32,337 nucleotides of DNA. It comes from Planctomycetota bacterium (GTDB lineage: Bacteria; Planctomycetota; Planctomycetia; Gemmatales; Gemmataceae). The notes under the pieces are model-generated. The model searched no databases. It saw only the letters and a list, made by a program, of their open reading frames with translations, and was not told the origin of the DNA. The translations under genes and the position numbers were made by a program. Location: NCBI GenBank assembly GCA_003669555.1, contig QWOS01000057.1, positions 1-32,337 on the forward strand, given 5' to 3'. Positions 15,349-24,563 of this stretch are shown here, piece after piece; positions within the stretch are counted from its first letter, which is position 1; each line of letters starts with the position of its first letter.

Positions 15349-18300
15349 GTGTCAGCCAGTTTTTTTGTCGACAGGCCGGTGTTCGCCTCGGTGCTCTCCA
15401 TTATTGTGCTGCTGGCCGGCACAGTAAGCGTCGTCTCGCTGCCTATCGCTCAGTTTCCGCAGGTAGCCCCACCTGTGGTATCTGTCAGCGCCAACTATCC
15501 GGGTGCCAGCGCCCGGGATGTCGCCGAGGCGGTTGCCGCCCCCATCGAGCAGAGTGTCAACGGCGTGGAGGGCATGGCCTACATGTCGTCCACCTGCACC
15601 AACGATGGCGGCTACAGCCTGACCGTCACCTTCAAATCACAAGTCGACATCCGCATGGCACTGGTCCAGGTGCAAAATCGGGTGGCCCTGGCTGTGCCCG
15701 ATCTTCCTGATGTCCTAAAACGCACCGGGATCCAGGTGAGGCGGCGCTCGCCTGATCCGGTGGTCGGCTTCTCCCTCACCTCGCCAGGCGGGCGGTATGA
15801 TCAGCTTTACCTTTCCAATTATGCCCTGCGTTTCATCCGTGAAGAGCTGGGTCGGGTGCCTGGCGTGGCCGATATCAACATGCTGGGGCAGCGCGATTTC
15901 AGCCTACGCATCTGGGTGAACCCCAATCGGCTGGGAGCACGCGGCCTCACCCCCTCCGAACTGGTACAAGCCATCCGCCGCCAGAACGCCGAGGCGGCAG
16001 CCGGCCATGTGGGCGTTTCGGGCGCTGATGCCGAAGGTGCCTTCGAGGTGACAGTGGACACCATGGGCCGGCTGGCCGATGCTGCCGAGTTCGAGCAGAT
16101 CATCATCAAGTCAATGCCCGACGGCCGGGTGGTGCGCCTCCGCGATGTGGCCCGGGTGGAGCTGGGTGCCCGCCGCGAGGAGGTGGAATGCCGCTTTGAC
16201 CGTCTGGGTTCGGTGATCCTTATCGTTTTCCAGTCTCCCGATGCCAACGCGCTTCGTACCCGCGACAATCTGATTGCCATCATGGAAACCCTGGCTGCCC
16301 GCTTTCCAGAAGATATCGCCTACGATATCAGCTTCGACACCACTCCTTATACGCGTGAATCCATCCGCGAGGTGATCAAGACCCTGTCGGAGGCAGTGGG
16401 GCTGGTCGCCGCGGTGATTCTGGTATTTCTGGGTAACTGGCGGGCCGCCCTGGTGCCACTGGCGTCAGTTCCAGTGGCAGTGATGGGCACATTTGCCGCC
16501 ATGGCCCTGTTTGGCTTCTCCATCAACAACCTCACCCTGTTCGGGCTGGTTCTGGCCATTGGCATCGTTGTTGATGACGCTATCGTTGTGGTGGAGGCCG
16601 TGGAGCATGAACTGGCTCGCGGGTTATCGCCCCGCGACGCCACCCTGGAAGCAATGCGGCAGGTTTCCGGCCCGGTCATCGCCGTGGGGCTGGTGCTTTC
16701 CGCCGTTTTTGTACCCTGCCTGTTCATTGGTGGTATCACTGGCGCTTTTTTCAAACAGTTCGCCCTAACCATCGCTGTAAGCACCTTGCTTTCAGCTTTC
16801 AATTCCCTCACCCTTAGCCCCGCACTCACTGCGCTCCTGCTACGCCCCCGCCTACCCGGCGAGAAGGCCAGGCCTCCCCTGCCCCGTGTCGCCTGGGCAC
16901 TCGCCGCTGCCGGGCTGGTCTGGTACCTGTCGCCTGACTGGTTGCCAGACCATTGGCCAGCCGAGGTACTGGGCTGGGCCCCGTGGTTGCTGGGTATGGC
17001 CACCTTGCCTGCAGGTTGGGTGCTGGGCCGGTTCTGCAACTGGCTGGGAGCCTGGCTTCTCTGGCTGTTCGAGCGCTCGTTCAGCTTCATTACCTGGCTG
17101 TACACGGTCTTTGCCGGGTGGATGCTGCGCATTTCGCTGCTCATGCTGGTGGCCTATGGGGGCCTGATGTGGCTCACCTGGCTGATGCACGAAAGCACCC
17201 CCAAGGGATTCATTCCCAGTCAGGATATGGGCTATCTGTTTGTCAGCCTGCAACTGCCCGATGCGGCCTCTCTCGAGCGGACCAACCGGACCTTGCGCAT
17301 CATGGAAGAGGTAGCCCTGGCCACGCCCGGAGTAGTGCATTCCACAGCAATTTCAGGGCAATCTTTCGCGCTCAATGCGGCTGGCTCCAATTTCGGCACC
17401 ATGTTCATCCGTCTGGCACCCTACGAGGATCGCACTGATCCCGAGTTGCACGCCGAAAAGGTGGTGCAAAGCCTGCGCATTGCCTTCGCACTGCATGCCC
17501 ACGAGGGTCAGGCGACTGTGCTGGCACCGCCGCCCGTGCGCGGCATCGGCCGCGCGGGGGGCTTCTCGTTCGTGCTGGAAGACCGCGGGGACCTGGGCCC
17601 CGAGGCGCTGGAGGAACAGGTGCAAATGCTTATCGGCAAAGGCGCTGAAACAGGCCTGGGCGGGCTGTTCAGCGTGTTCCGTGCCAAAGTACCCCAGGTG
17701 CGGGTACTGCCCGATGAACGGCAGTGCCGCACCCGTGGCGTCGACCCACGGGATCTCACTGACACCTTGCAGGTCTTTGAGGGATCGATGCACATCAATG
17801 ATTTCACCCTGTTTGACCGCAACTGGCAGGTTGTGGTGCAGGCCGATGCCCAGTTTCGCGACCAGTTGGAGGATGTCAAGCGCCTGAAAGTGCGTAACCG
17901 TGAGGGCCTGATGGTGCCGGTGGGAAGTGTCTGCGAAATCCGCGAGGTGAGCGGCCCGCTTTCGCTCAACCGGCACAACCTGCACCCCGCCGCCACCATC
18001 AACGGCACTGGTTCGCCTGGAGTCAGCTCCCGGCAATCGATCGAGCGCATGCGCCTGTTGGCGGACGAAAACATCCCCCCTTCCATGGCCTACGAATGGA
18101 CCGACATGTCATACCTCGAGCTGGCCTCGCAGGGCACGGGGAACACGCTCTTCGGCATGGCCATTGTCATGGTTTTTCTGGTGTTGGCGGCGCAGTTCGA
18201 GAGTTGGTCGTTACCCGCCGCCGTGATCCTCATCGTACCATCATGCCTGCTCGGAGCTGTGGCGGGGGTGGAGTGGGTGAAACAGGATATCAACATCTTC

Positions 18301-18756
18301 ACCCAGGTGGGCTTTGTGGTGCTCGCCGGTCTCTCCAGCAAAAACGCCATCCTCATTGTCGAATATGCCCGCCGCCGTCGCCTGGAGGGTGCCACAGGGC
18401 GTGAGGCAGCCCTCGAGGCCTGCCGGTTGCGCCTCCGCCCCATTGTCATGACCTCCCTGGCCTTCGTGCTGGGAGTTGCCCCCATGATGACCGCCCATGG
18501 TGCCGGCGCCGAGATGCGACGCTCGCTGGGGGTGGCGGTGTTCTGGGGAATGATCGGCACCACCCTGGCTGGCCTGGTCTTCACACCCGTTTTTTTCCTG
18601 GTGGTGGATTGGCTTGCTGGTTTGCCGGCCCTGGGGCCACGCACCCTCATTGGACGCTTTAGCCGCGGTCTGCTGGATGTGTTGACGGTCGGGCCAGTGC
18701 GACGATTGTTCCAAAGGATTCCCCCCCCTATCCAGCCCGGCGCGGGAGGCGCCTGA
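15349..18756 (+). CDS. RND efflux permease, first of tandem pair
   Basis: A 1135-residue proton-driven multidrug exporter of the HAE1 (AcrB-like) group. It opens with FFVDRPVFASVLS, the family start. Asp409/Asp410 in GIVVDDAIVVVEAVE and Lys998 in GLSSKNAILIVEYARR correspond to the AcrB proton-relay residues, and GAGAEMRRSLGVAVFWGM ends the protein as in the family. The start is GTG with AGGAGG upstream (15333-15338). Between TM6 and TM7 (about 500-575) it carries some 48 more residues than the third pump, apparently two extra membrane segments. Eight C in a row (18721-18728) encode the proline-rich end. The next permease begins two bases after this stop. It shares the one adaptor upstream. 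No outer-membrane channel gene is nearby. Confidence 0.94.
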   Translation: MSASFFVDRPVFASVLSIIVLLAGTVSVVSLPIAQFPQVAPPVVSVSANYPGASARDVAEAVAAPIEQSVNGVEGMAYMSSTCTNDGGYSLTVTFKSQVDIRMALVQVQNRVALAVPDLPDVLKRTGIQVRRRSPDPVVGFSLTSPGGRYDQLYLSNYALRFIREELGRVPGVADINMLGQRDFSLRIWVNPNRLGARGLTPSELVQAIRRQNAEAAAGHVGVSGADAEGAFEVTVDTMGRLADAAEFEQIIIKSMPDGRVVRLRDVARVELGARREEVECRFDRLGSVILIVFQSPDANALRTRDNLIAIMETLAARFPEDIAYDISFDTTPYTRESIREVIKTLSEAVGLVAAVILVFLGNWRAALVPLASVPVAVMGTFAAMALFGFSINNLTLFGLVLAIGIVVDDAIVVVEAVEHELARGLSPRDATLEAMRQVSGPVIAVGLVLSAVFVPCLFIGGITGAFFKQFALTIAVSTLLSAFNSLTLSPALTALLLRPRLPGEKARPPLPRVAWALAAAGLVWYLSPDWLPDHWPAEVLGWAPWLLGMATLPAGWVLGRFCNWLGAWLLWLFERSFSFITWLYTVFAGWMLRISLLMLVAYGGLMWLTWLMHESTPKGFIPSQDMGYLFVSLQLPDAASLERTNRTLRIMEEVALATPGVVHSTAISGQSFALNAAGSNFGTMFIRLAPYEDRTDPELHAEKVVQSLRIAFALHAHEGQATVLAPPPVRGIGRAGGFSFVLEDRGDLGPEALEEQVQMLIGKGAETGLGGLFSVFRAKVPQVRVLPDERQCRTRGVDPRDLTDTLQVFEGSMHINDFTLFDRNWQVVVQADAQFRDQLEDVKRLKVRNREGLMVPVGSVCEIREVSGPLSLNRHNLHPAATINGTGSPGVSSRQSIERMRLLADENIPPSMAYEWTDMSYLELASQGTGNTLFGMAIVMVFLVLAAQFESWSLPAAVILIVPSCLLGAVAGVEWVKQDINIFTQVGFVVLAGLSSKNAILIVEYARRRRLEGATGREAALEACRLRLRPIVMTSLAFVLGVAPMMTAHGAGAEMRRSLGVAVFWGMIGTTLAGLVFTPVFFLVVDWLAGLPALGPRTLIGRFSRGLLDVLTVGPVRRLFQRIPPPIQPGAGGA

Positions 18757-18758
18757 AC

Positions 18759-21700
18759 ATGCTCTCCCGCTTTTTCATTGACCGGCCCATCTTTGCCTCG
18801 GTGCTATCCATCTTTGCCACGCTGGCCGGGTTGGTAGCTCTTTTCTCGCTTCCCATTGCCCAATACCCTGAAATCACGCCGCCTACGGTGGAGGTATCCG
18901 CCGGGTACCCGGGAGCCAACTCCCGGGTGGTGGCAGCCACGGTGGCCGCCCCCATCGAGCAACAGGTCAACGGGGTGGAAGGGATGCTGTACATGTCGTC
19001 GCAGTGCGGCAACGACGGCAGCTACACCCTCACCATCACCTTCAAGCATGGGGTCGACCTCGACATTGCCCAGGTTCTGGTGCAAAACCGCGTGGCCCTG
19101 GCCCAGCCGGTGCTGCCGCCCCTGGTGCAACGGACCGGAGTCAGCATCAAGAAAAAAGCCCCCGGCGTGCTGATGATCGTCAACCTACACTCCCCGGACG
19201 GTTCGAAAGACGATCTTTTCCTTTCCAACTATGCCACTATCCAGATCCGTGACGAACTGGCCCGCTTGCCTGGAGTGGGTGATATTGGCTATATAGGCCA
19301 GCGCGATTACAGTATGCGACTCTGGCTCGACCCCGACCGCATGGCGGCCCGCAAGGTGGCACCCTCCGAGGTGGTACGCGCGGTCGAAACCCAGAACACC
19401 CAGGTGGCAGCCGGGCAGATCGGCCAGCCCCCGGTGGGCACCGGGCCGGCCTTCCAGCTCACCATGTCCACCCTGGGGCGGCTGGTGGAGGTGGAGCAGT
19501 TCGCCAATCTGGTGGTAAAAAACGACGCTCAGGGCCGACTGGTGCGCCTGCGTGATGTCGCCGAAATCGAACTGGGAGCCCAGGGTTACGAGCAGACCTG
19601 CACCCTGGACGGACGCCCCTCAGTCGCCCTCACCATCCATCAGTTGCCCGGCAGCAATGCCCTCGACACCGCCGGCAAAGTGCGCGACCGCATGGAGCAA
19701 CTGGCCAGCCGGTTCCCCGATGGCCTGGCCCATGAAATCGTCTACGACACCTCCCCTTTCATCCGCGAATCAATCCGCGAGGTCTTCCGCACCCTTTTCG
19801 AGGCGGTAGTGCTGGTGGCCTTGGTCATGCTGGTCTTCCTGGGCAACTGGCGGGCGGCCATCATCCCGCTGGTGGCGGTGCCCGTGGCGGTAGTGGGCAC
19901 CTTTGCGGCCATGGCCGCCTGTGGCTATTCTCTGAACACCCTCACCCTGTTTGGGCTGGTGCTGGCCATCGGCATCGTTGTCGATGATGCCATCGTTGTG
20001 GTAGAGGCCGTGGAGCAGGAACTGGCGCGCGGCTTGTCGGCCCGCGACGCCACCATCCGCGCCATGGAGCAGGTCGCCGGCCCGGTGTTGGCGGTGGGTC
20101 TGGTGCTCAGCGCTGTTTTTGTACCTTGTCTGTTCATTGGCGGTATTACCGGACAATTTTTCCGCCAGTTCGCACTCACTATCGCCGTCAGCACCCTCCT
20201 TTCCACCTTCAATTCCCTGACGCTCAGCCCGGCCCTCACTGCCTTGCTGCTACAGCCTGCTGAAAAAGGGCACGAGCCATTGCCCCGTCTGGGTTACCCC
20301 CTGGCCCTGGCTCTGGCTGGCTGGTTTTTTGCTCCCAACCTGCTCCGCGCCTGGCTGCAACTACCAGCCGGGTTTCCCCACTGGGGCCTCCCACCGGCCT
20401 GCGCCACCCTCGCCTTGCTGGCAGGCTGGTGGCTGGCCCGACCTGCCAACATTGTCCTTGGATTGTTTTTTTCGCTTTTCAACCGGACCTTTGCCTGGCT
20501 CACACGCGGCTACACCGCCTCGGTGCGCGGGCTGTTGCGGGTCTCGGTGCTGGTGATGGCCGGCTATGGGGCTCTGGTCTGGGTCACCTGGCGCGGGTTT
20601 GACAATGCGCCCAAGGGATTCATCCCGGAGCAGGACAAGGGCTACCTGCTGGTGAACCTGCAGTTGCCAGACGCCTCGTCGCTGTCACGCACCGCTGCCG
20701 CGGTTCTGCGTATGGAGCAGGCCGCACTGCTGGTGCCAGGCGTGCGGCACACCGTCGCTGTGGCCGGCCGCTCGGCGTTGCTCGAGGCCAACGCCCCGCA
20801 CTTCGGCTCCATGTTCATCCTGCTGGCCCCCTTCGAAGACCGAATTCCGGATGGCCATTCCGCCGAAAGCGTTGCTCGCCAACTGCACATGGCCCTGGAA
20901 TCCGCCGCGCCTGAGGGGCAGGTAACCGTGCTTGGGGCCCCACCCGTGGACGGGCTGGGGAATGCCGGTGGATTCCGGTTGGTGGTGGAGGATCGCGGCG
21001 AGATCGGCCTCGACGAGCTGCAAGCCACAGCCGATCGTATCGTCGAAAAAGCTGCTGTCGATCCCCTGCTCCGCGAGCCTTATTCCAGCCTGCGCGCTGA
21101 CACTCCGTGGGTGAATCTCGATATCGACCGCGTTCAGGCCCAAAGCATGGGTGTGCCGGTGGGCGAAATCCTCGATGCCCTCCAGGTTTTCCTTGGCTCG
21201 CTGTATATTAACGACTTCAACCGTTTTGGACGCACCTGGCAAGTGATTGCCCAGGCCTCGGGTGAGACTCGTCGCAGCCTGGAAGACATGCGCTCCATTC
21301 GTGTGGCCAGCACACGGGGTGAGATGGTACCGCTTTCCTCGCTGGTCACCGCCCGATCGGTTGGCGGACCCGGACTGATCCTGCGGCACAACCTGTTCCC
21401 TGCCGCGCCAATCACTTTCAACCCCAGCCTGGGTGTCAGTTCTGGCCAGGCCATCGACCGCATGCGCCAGCTGGCCGATGAGGAACTGGCATGGTCGATG
21501 CGCTCGGAATGGACTGAACTGGCCTACCTGCAAAACGAAACCGGGGGTACTGCCACCCTTGCCTTCATCCTGGGTGTGGCCCTGGTATTCCTGGTGCTGG
21601 CGGCGCAGTACGAGAGTTGGTCATTACCCCTGGCGGTCATCCTGGTGGTGCCACTCTGCCTGTCGTGCGCGCTGGCGGGTGTGTACATCACCCGGACCGA

Positions 21701-22115
21701 TATCAATATCTTCACGCAGGTGGGCTTCGTGGTGCTGATCGGGCTGGCCTGCAAAAATGCCATCTTGCTGGTGGAATACGCCCGGGCACGACGGCAGGCG
21801 GGTGCCGACCGCACCACCGCCACCCTGGAAGCCTGCTCGCTGCGGCTACGGCCCATTATTATGACTTCGCTGGCTTTCATCCTGGGAGTGGCTCCGCTGC
21901 TGGTAGCTCAGGGTGCCGGCGCGGAAATGCGACGCATCCTGGGTATTGCGGTCTTCAGCGGCATGCTGGGCGTGACGCTCTTTGGCGTTTTTCTTACGCC
22001 GGTATTCTATTTTGCCATTGACTGGCTGGTGACCCGCAAACCAAAGGGCTCCGCGCCCCCGGTGGAAAAGCCAAACCATCCGAACCAGCAAACGCCCGCA
22101 CCCGTTTCACCCTGA
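18759..22115 (+). CDS. RND efflux permease, second of tandem pair
   Basis: A 1118-residue HAE1-type RND permease, related to but clearly different from the one just upstream. The family start FFIDRPIFASVLS is present, as are VAAPIEQQVNGVEGMLYMSS, Asp409/Asp410 in GIVVDDAIVVVEAVE, Lys999 in GLACKNAILLVEYARAR, and the terminal GAGAEMRRILGIAVFSGM. So proton coupling should be intact. ATG 18759 has GGGAGG 9 bp upstream. It has the same extra hydrophobic region between TM6 and TM7 (about 495-575) as its neighbour. Two permeases with one adaptor recall MdtABC and MuxABC, where the two pump proteins form a mixed trimer; that is an inference here. The gene closes the operon and faces the LRR gene. 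Confidence 0.94.
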   Translation: MLSRFFIDRPIFASVLSIFATLAGLVALFSLPIAQYPEITPPTVEVSAGYPGANSRVVAATVAAPIEQQVNGVEGMLYMSSQCGNDGSYTLTITFKHGVDLDIAQVLVQNRVALAQPVLPPLVQRTGVSIKKKAPGVLMIVNLHSPDGSKDDLFLSNYATIQIRDELARLPGVGDIGYIGQRDYSMRLWLDPDRMAARKVAPSEVVRAVETQNTQVAAGQIGQPPVGTGPAFQLTMSTLGRLVEVEQFANLVVKNDAQGRLVRLRDVAEIELGAQGYEQTCTLDGRPSVALTIHQLPGSNALDTAGKVRDRMEQLASRFPDGLAHEIVYDTSPFIRESIREVFRTLFEAVVLVALVMLVFLGNWRAAIIPLVAVPVAVVGTFAAMAACGYSLNTLTLFGLVLAIGIVVDDAIVVVEAVEQELARGLSARDATIRAMEQVAGPVLAVGLVLSAVFVPCLFIGGITGQFFRQFALTIAVSTLLSTFNSLTLSPALTALLLQPAEKGHEPLPRLGYPLALALAGWFFAPNLLRAWLQLPAGFPHWGLPPACATLALLAGWWLARPANIVLGLFFSLFNRTFAWLTRGYTASVRGLLRVSVLVMAGYGALVWVTWRGFDNAPKGFIPEQDKGYLLVNLQLPDASSLSRTAAAVLRMEQAALLVPGVRHTVAVAGRSALLEANAPHFGSMFILLAPFEDRIPDGHSAESVARQLHMALESAAPEGQVTVLGAPPVDGLGNAGGFRLVVEDRGEIGLDELQATADRIVEKAAVDPLLREPYSSLRADTPWVNLDIDRVQAQSMGVPVGEILDALQVFLGSLYINDFNRFGRTWQVIAQASGETRRSLEDMRSIRVASTRGEMVPLSSLVTARSVGGPGLILRHNLFPAAPITFNPSLGVSSGQAIDRMRQLADEELAWSMRSEWTELAYLQNETGGTATLAFILGVALVFLVLAAQYESWSLPLAVILVVPLCLSCALAGVYITRTDINIFTQVGFVVLIGLACKNAILLVEYARARRQAGADRTTATLEACSLRLRPIIMTSLAFILGVAPLLVAQGAGAEMRRILGIAVFSGMLGVTLFGVFLTPVFYFAIDWLVTRKPKGSAPPVEKPNHPNQQTPAPVSP

Positions 22116-22143
22116 AAGTTGCTGCAATGCCAGCCAGTTCCAT

Positions 22144-22171
22144 TTGCCAGTAGAACCGCCGATACTGGCAA
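22144..22171. terminator. Hairpin between convergent genes (efflux operon and LRR gene)
   Basis: A perfect 9-bp inverted repeat, TTGCCAGTA (22144-22152) / TACTGGCAA (22163-22171), lies in the 68-bp gap between two convergent stop codons. This is the right place for a shared terminator. It lacks a T run on either side, so it may act with Rho or only protect mRNA ends. Confidence 0.45.
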
Positions 22172-22183
22172 TAGTTGCCAGAC

Positions 22184-24115
22184 CTACCCCTGCAGCGGAG
22201 CTACTCTTGCCGTCTGGCTGGGCATGAGTTGCACCTGGCCACTGGCCGCGCGAGACCAATTCAGCAGCCCTATGTCGCGGCTGCCAGAATTCCATAACAC
22301 CAACCTCTCGAGGCTGGCGAATCCAGACACTCTACACAAATCCAGTGCGCCGCTATCGGCTTCCCGATTGCCTGAAAGGTCCAGAACCCGCAAGGCAGGC
22401 AATACCCTCGCCATACCCAGCCGGGTGGCGAGCCTGCTGGTCCCACCCACCTGGGCCAGCTCCAATATCTCCAGGGTTGGCAAATTCCAGCCTTTGGGTA
22501 GCCACTCGGCCAACTCCTCACCCAGCGGGTTGCGCGACAGATTCAGCTCCCGCCAACAGGCCCCACACCCAGCCCCGGCGATGAGGCGCAGGTCATCCAC
22601 CTGCAAGCCCATCCCGGCCAGGTGGAGTGATTCGAGCTTGCCGCAACGAGTCAGCAGCCCGGCCAGGGCCCACCCCAAATCCGGCTCTCTTGCGCCATCA
22701 ATCCGTGGATCGCTCAAATCGAGCGATCTTAGCTGCGCGATCCAGGGTGCCCCGGCGAGCAGGGTATAGTCTTCGGGGGCAAAACCGGAACAGCGGGCCA
22801 GGACCAGGTGCTGCAGGTTGGTCATACTGGCCACCGCCAATCCCTGTAGCCACTCTCTGGACTGGTCCTCCTGGGCCTTTGGCACTCCCGAAATATCCAA
22901 CAGCTCCAAATCCTCAAGACAGCCCGATGCCGCAAGCCTGGCAATCGCCTCTCCTGACAGGGGATTATCAGCAAGCGACAGTTCGCGCACCTGCGCCAGG
23001 CTTTGCCCGCCCTGCCATACCGCAATCAGCCGGTCCAGACACCCGTCATCGAGGCCACAGCGCGCCAGGTCCAGCCGCGGGCCGGTTCCATCGCTGGACC
23101 AACGCCGGAAAATCGCCTCCAAAGCCCCTTGCCCCACCTGATTGCCCCGTAGGGATTGAAACCGTTCCCGCCCTAGCCAGGTGGCAGTAGCCAAGGCCAG
23201 CCCCCCCCTGGCCCCCAAGCCCGTTTCTGCAAGATCAAGGTAGCGCAGCCGGGTTGACAGGCCTTTGCCCAATAGCGTTGAGCCGCCGCTGTCTTGCAAC
23301 GGATTACCAGAGAGTTCCAGGGATTCCAGTTTTTTCAGACCACTGCCCTGGGCTAGACTGGTTGCGGCACCAGGCCCAAGCCGGTTCCCGTCCAGATCGA
23401 GCACCTGCAATTGTGGGAAGTTGTCACTGCCAGCCAAACCGGCTGCGGTTCCATCACCCAGACGATTCTTTCCCAGGGTCAATTGCCGAAGGTGCGGGTA
23501 CACCGGACCCCGAATCAATTCCTGCACAATCGTGTCGGTCAGGTCACAACGCGACAGGTCCAGCGCAACCAGGGTTTGCAAGGCAGGGCTGTTCGCCAAT
23601 TCCCATAGGGATCCGGTGCCAAATCTCTGGCCGTCCAGTTTCAGGTGGATCGCCGAGACGATCAGCGGCTGACGCATCACCTGGCGCATCCCGGGCTGGC
23701 CCCATACCGCCACCCGTTGCAGCCAGAGCCTTTGCGGACGCAGGGCTGCCAATTCGTGCAGCAAACGCAGCATGCCATCCTGATTGAATGCCTGCAGGTG
23801 CAAGCTCTGCACCACAGGCCCCACCGCAAGAACCCGTCGCATCGCAGAAACCAGCTCCAGGCCCACCTGAACATGGAGCAAACCGCCCAGGCAGCCGACA
23901 AAGGGCCACCAGGCCACCAGGCTGGCCTGGTCAAAAGGTATCAGGGTGGGTGACCGCAGGCTCAAGCGCAAGCATTCGGCCACCCAGGCCGATTGCAACC
24001 GTTCATCCAGATAATTGGCCAGGACCAACCGTGGGGTGATGCTTTGGGGATCGGCCCGGCACAGGGCAAGGATGGCCAACCCGTCCGGGTCTTCCATCAG
24101 TTGGGTCAGACTCAT
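22184..24115 (-). CDS. Leucine-rich repeat protein with TIGR02996-type N-terminal domain
   Basis: A 643-residue protein. The first 55 residues fit the short repeat-companion domain TIGR02996 that is abundant in Gemmata relatives: ITPRLVLANYLDER followed by AECLRLSL corresponds to the family's TPR-LVYADWLEE-R...AEF-RLQ. From about residue 130 to the end come many leucine-rich repeats of 25-30 residues, such as LTLGKNRLGDGTAAGLA, LDLDGNRLGPGAATSLA, LELSGNPLQDSG and LNLSRNPLGEELAEWL, similar to ribonuclease-inhibitor-type repeats. There is no signal peptide, so it is probably cytosolic and binds proteins. A partner cannot be predicted. ATG 24115 starts the domain correctly, but the ribosome site is weak. 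The gene is alone on its strand, bounded by a convergent hairpin and an upstream terminator. Confidence 0.85.
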   Translation of the reverse strand: MSLTQLMEDPDGLAILALCRADPQSITPRLVLANYLDERLQSAWVAECLRLSLRSPTLIPFDQASLVAWWPFVGCLGGLLHVQVGLELVSAMRRVLAVGPVVQSLHLQAFNQDGMLRLLHELAALRPQRLWLQRVAVWGQPGMRQVMRQPLIVSAIHLKLDGQRFGTGSLWELANSPALQTLVALDLSRCDLTDTIVQELIRGPVYPHLRQLTLGKNRLGDGTAAGLAGSDNFPQLQVLDLDGNRLGPGAATSLAQGSGLKKLESLELSGNPLQDSGGSTLLGKGLSTRLRYLDLAETGLGARGGLALATATWLGRERFQSLRGNQVGQGALEAIFRRWSSDGTGPRLDLARCGLDDGCLDRLIAVWQGGQSLAQVRELSLADNPLSGEAIARLAASGCLEDLELLDISGVPKAQEDQSREWLQGLAVASMTNLQHLVLARCSGFAPEDYTLLAGAPWIAQLRSLDLSDPRIDGAREPDLGWALAGLLTRCGKLESLHLAGMGLQVDDLRLIAGAGCGACWRELNLSRNPLGEELAEWLPKGWNLPTLEILELAQVGGTSRLATRLGMARVLPALRVLDLSGNREADSGALDLCRVSGFASLERLVLWNSGSRDIGLLNWSRAASGQVQLMPSQTARVAPLQG

Positions 24116-24267
24116 GTTTCAGGATTCCACCCGGACATCCCCGCGCGTCTGGCTCCATCCAGGGAACGAGTTCCTCCCGAATGGTAGCCAATAAAACGGA
24201 CCGCACAAAATGCCGGCCCATGGCACACCGGTTTGGCCAGGGCATTCTGGATGAAACGGGCTCAATT

Positions 24268-24297
24268 AAAAAAGCCCGGCCAAAAAATTGGCCAGGC
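24268..24297 (-). terminator. Rho-independent terminator after the mini-lipoprotein gene
   Basis: On the minus strand, GCCTGGCCAA (24297-24288) pairs with TTGGCCGGGC (24283-24274) around a TTTT loop, with one G-T wobble, then six T. It lies about 30 nt after the lipoprotein stop and ends the DUF1559 operon before the LRR gene. Confidence 0.9.
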
Positions 24298-24326
24298 CCT
24301 GTCGATACGATTCCCGATGGAAAAAA

Positions 24327-24503
24327 TCAGTCCGCCTTGGGGGTGGCGGACCCACCCGCTTTGCCACCGGCGCCTGGTGCGGCTGGTCCCATACCCTTGG
24401 GCATTTTGCTGGCGCCGTCCTGGATTTTAATCTCCTTGACCGGCTCAGCCCCGCAGCCAGCCGCCATCAGCACCACAACCCCACAAAAAACAACCTTGAG
24501 CAT
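24327..24503 (-). CDS. Small lipoprotein paired with a DUF1559 gene
   Basis: A predicted 58-residue lipoprotein. The signal peptide LKVVFCGVVVLMAAGC carries a lipobox (MAAGC), leaving a mature part of about 38 residues that is rich in Gly, Pro, Ala and Lys, and probably unfolded. The frame extends upstream to 24536, but the ATG at 24503 has AGGAG 7 nt before it and starts the signal peptide, so I prefer it. It begins 60 nt after the DUF1559 stop, with a terminator just behind it, so the two form an operon. Small lipoproteins of this kind commonly accompany DUF1559 genes in planctomycetes. No function is known. Confidence 0.75.
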   Translation of the reverse strand: MLKVVFCGVVVLMAAGCGAEPVKEIKIQDGASKMPKGMGPAAPGAGGKAGGSATPKAD

Positions 24504-24563
24504 CGAAATTCTCCTGACCCTTGTTGGCAAAAACACCCTGGAAAAATAACCAAAGCATCCGCA

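Noticed and set aside
22174..22184. Third TTGCCA copy next to the convergent hairpin as part of a repeat array
   Set aside because: Only six bases are shared and there is no regular spacing.
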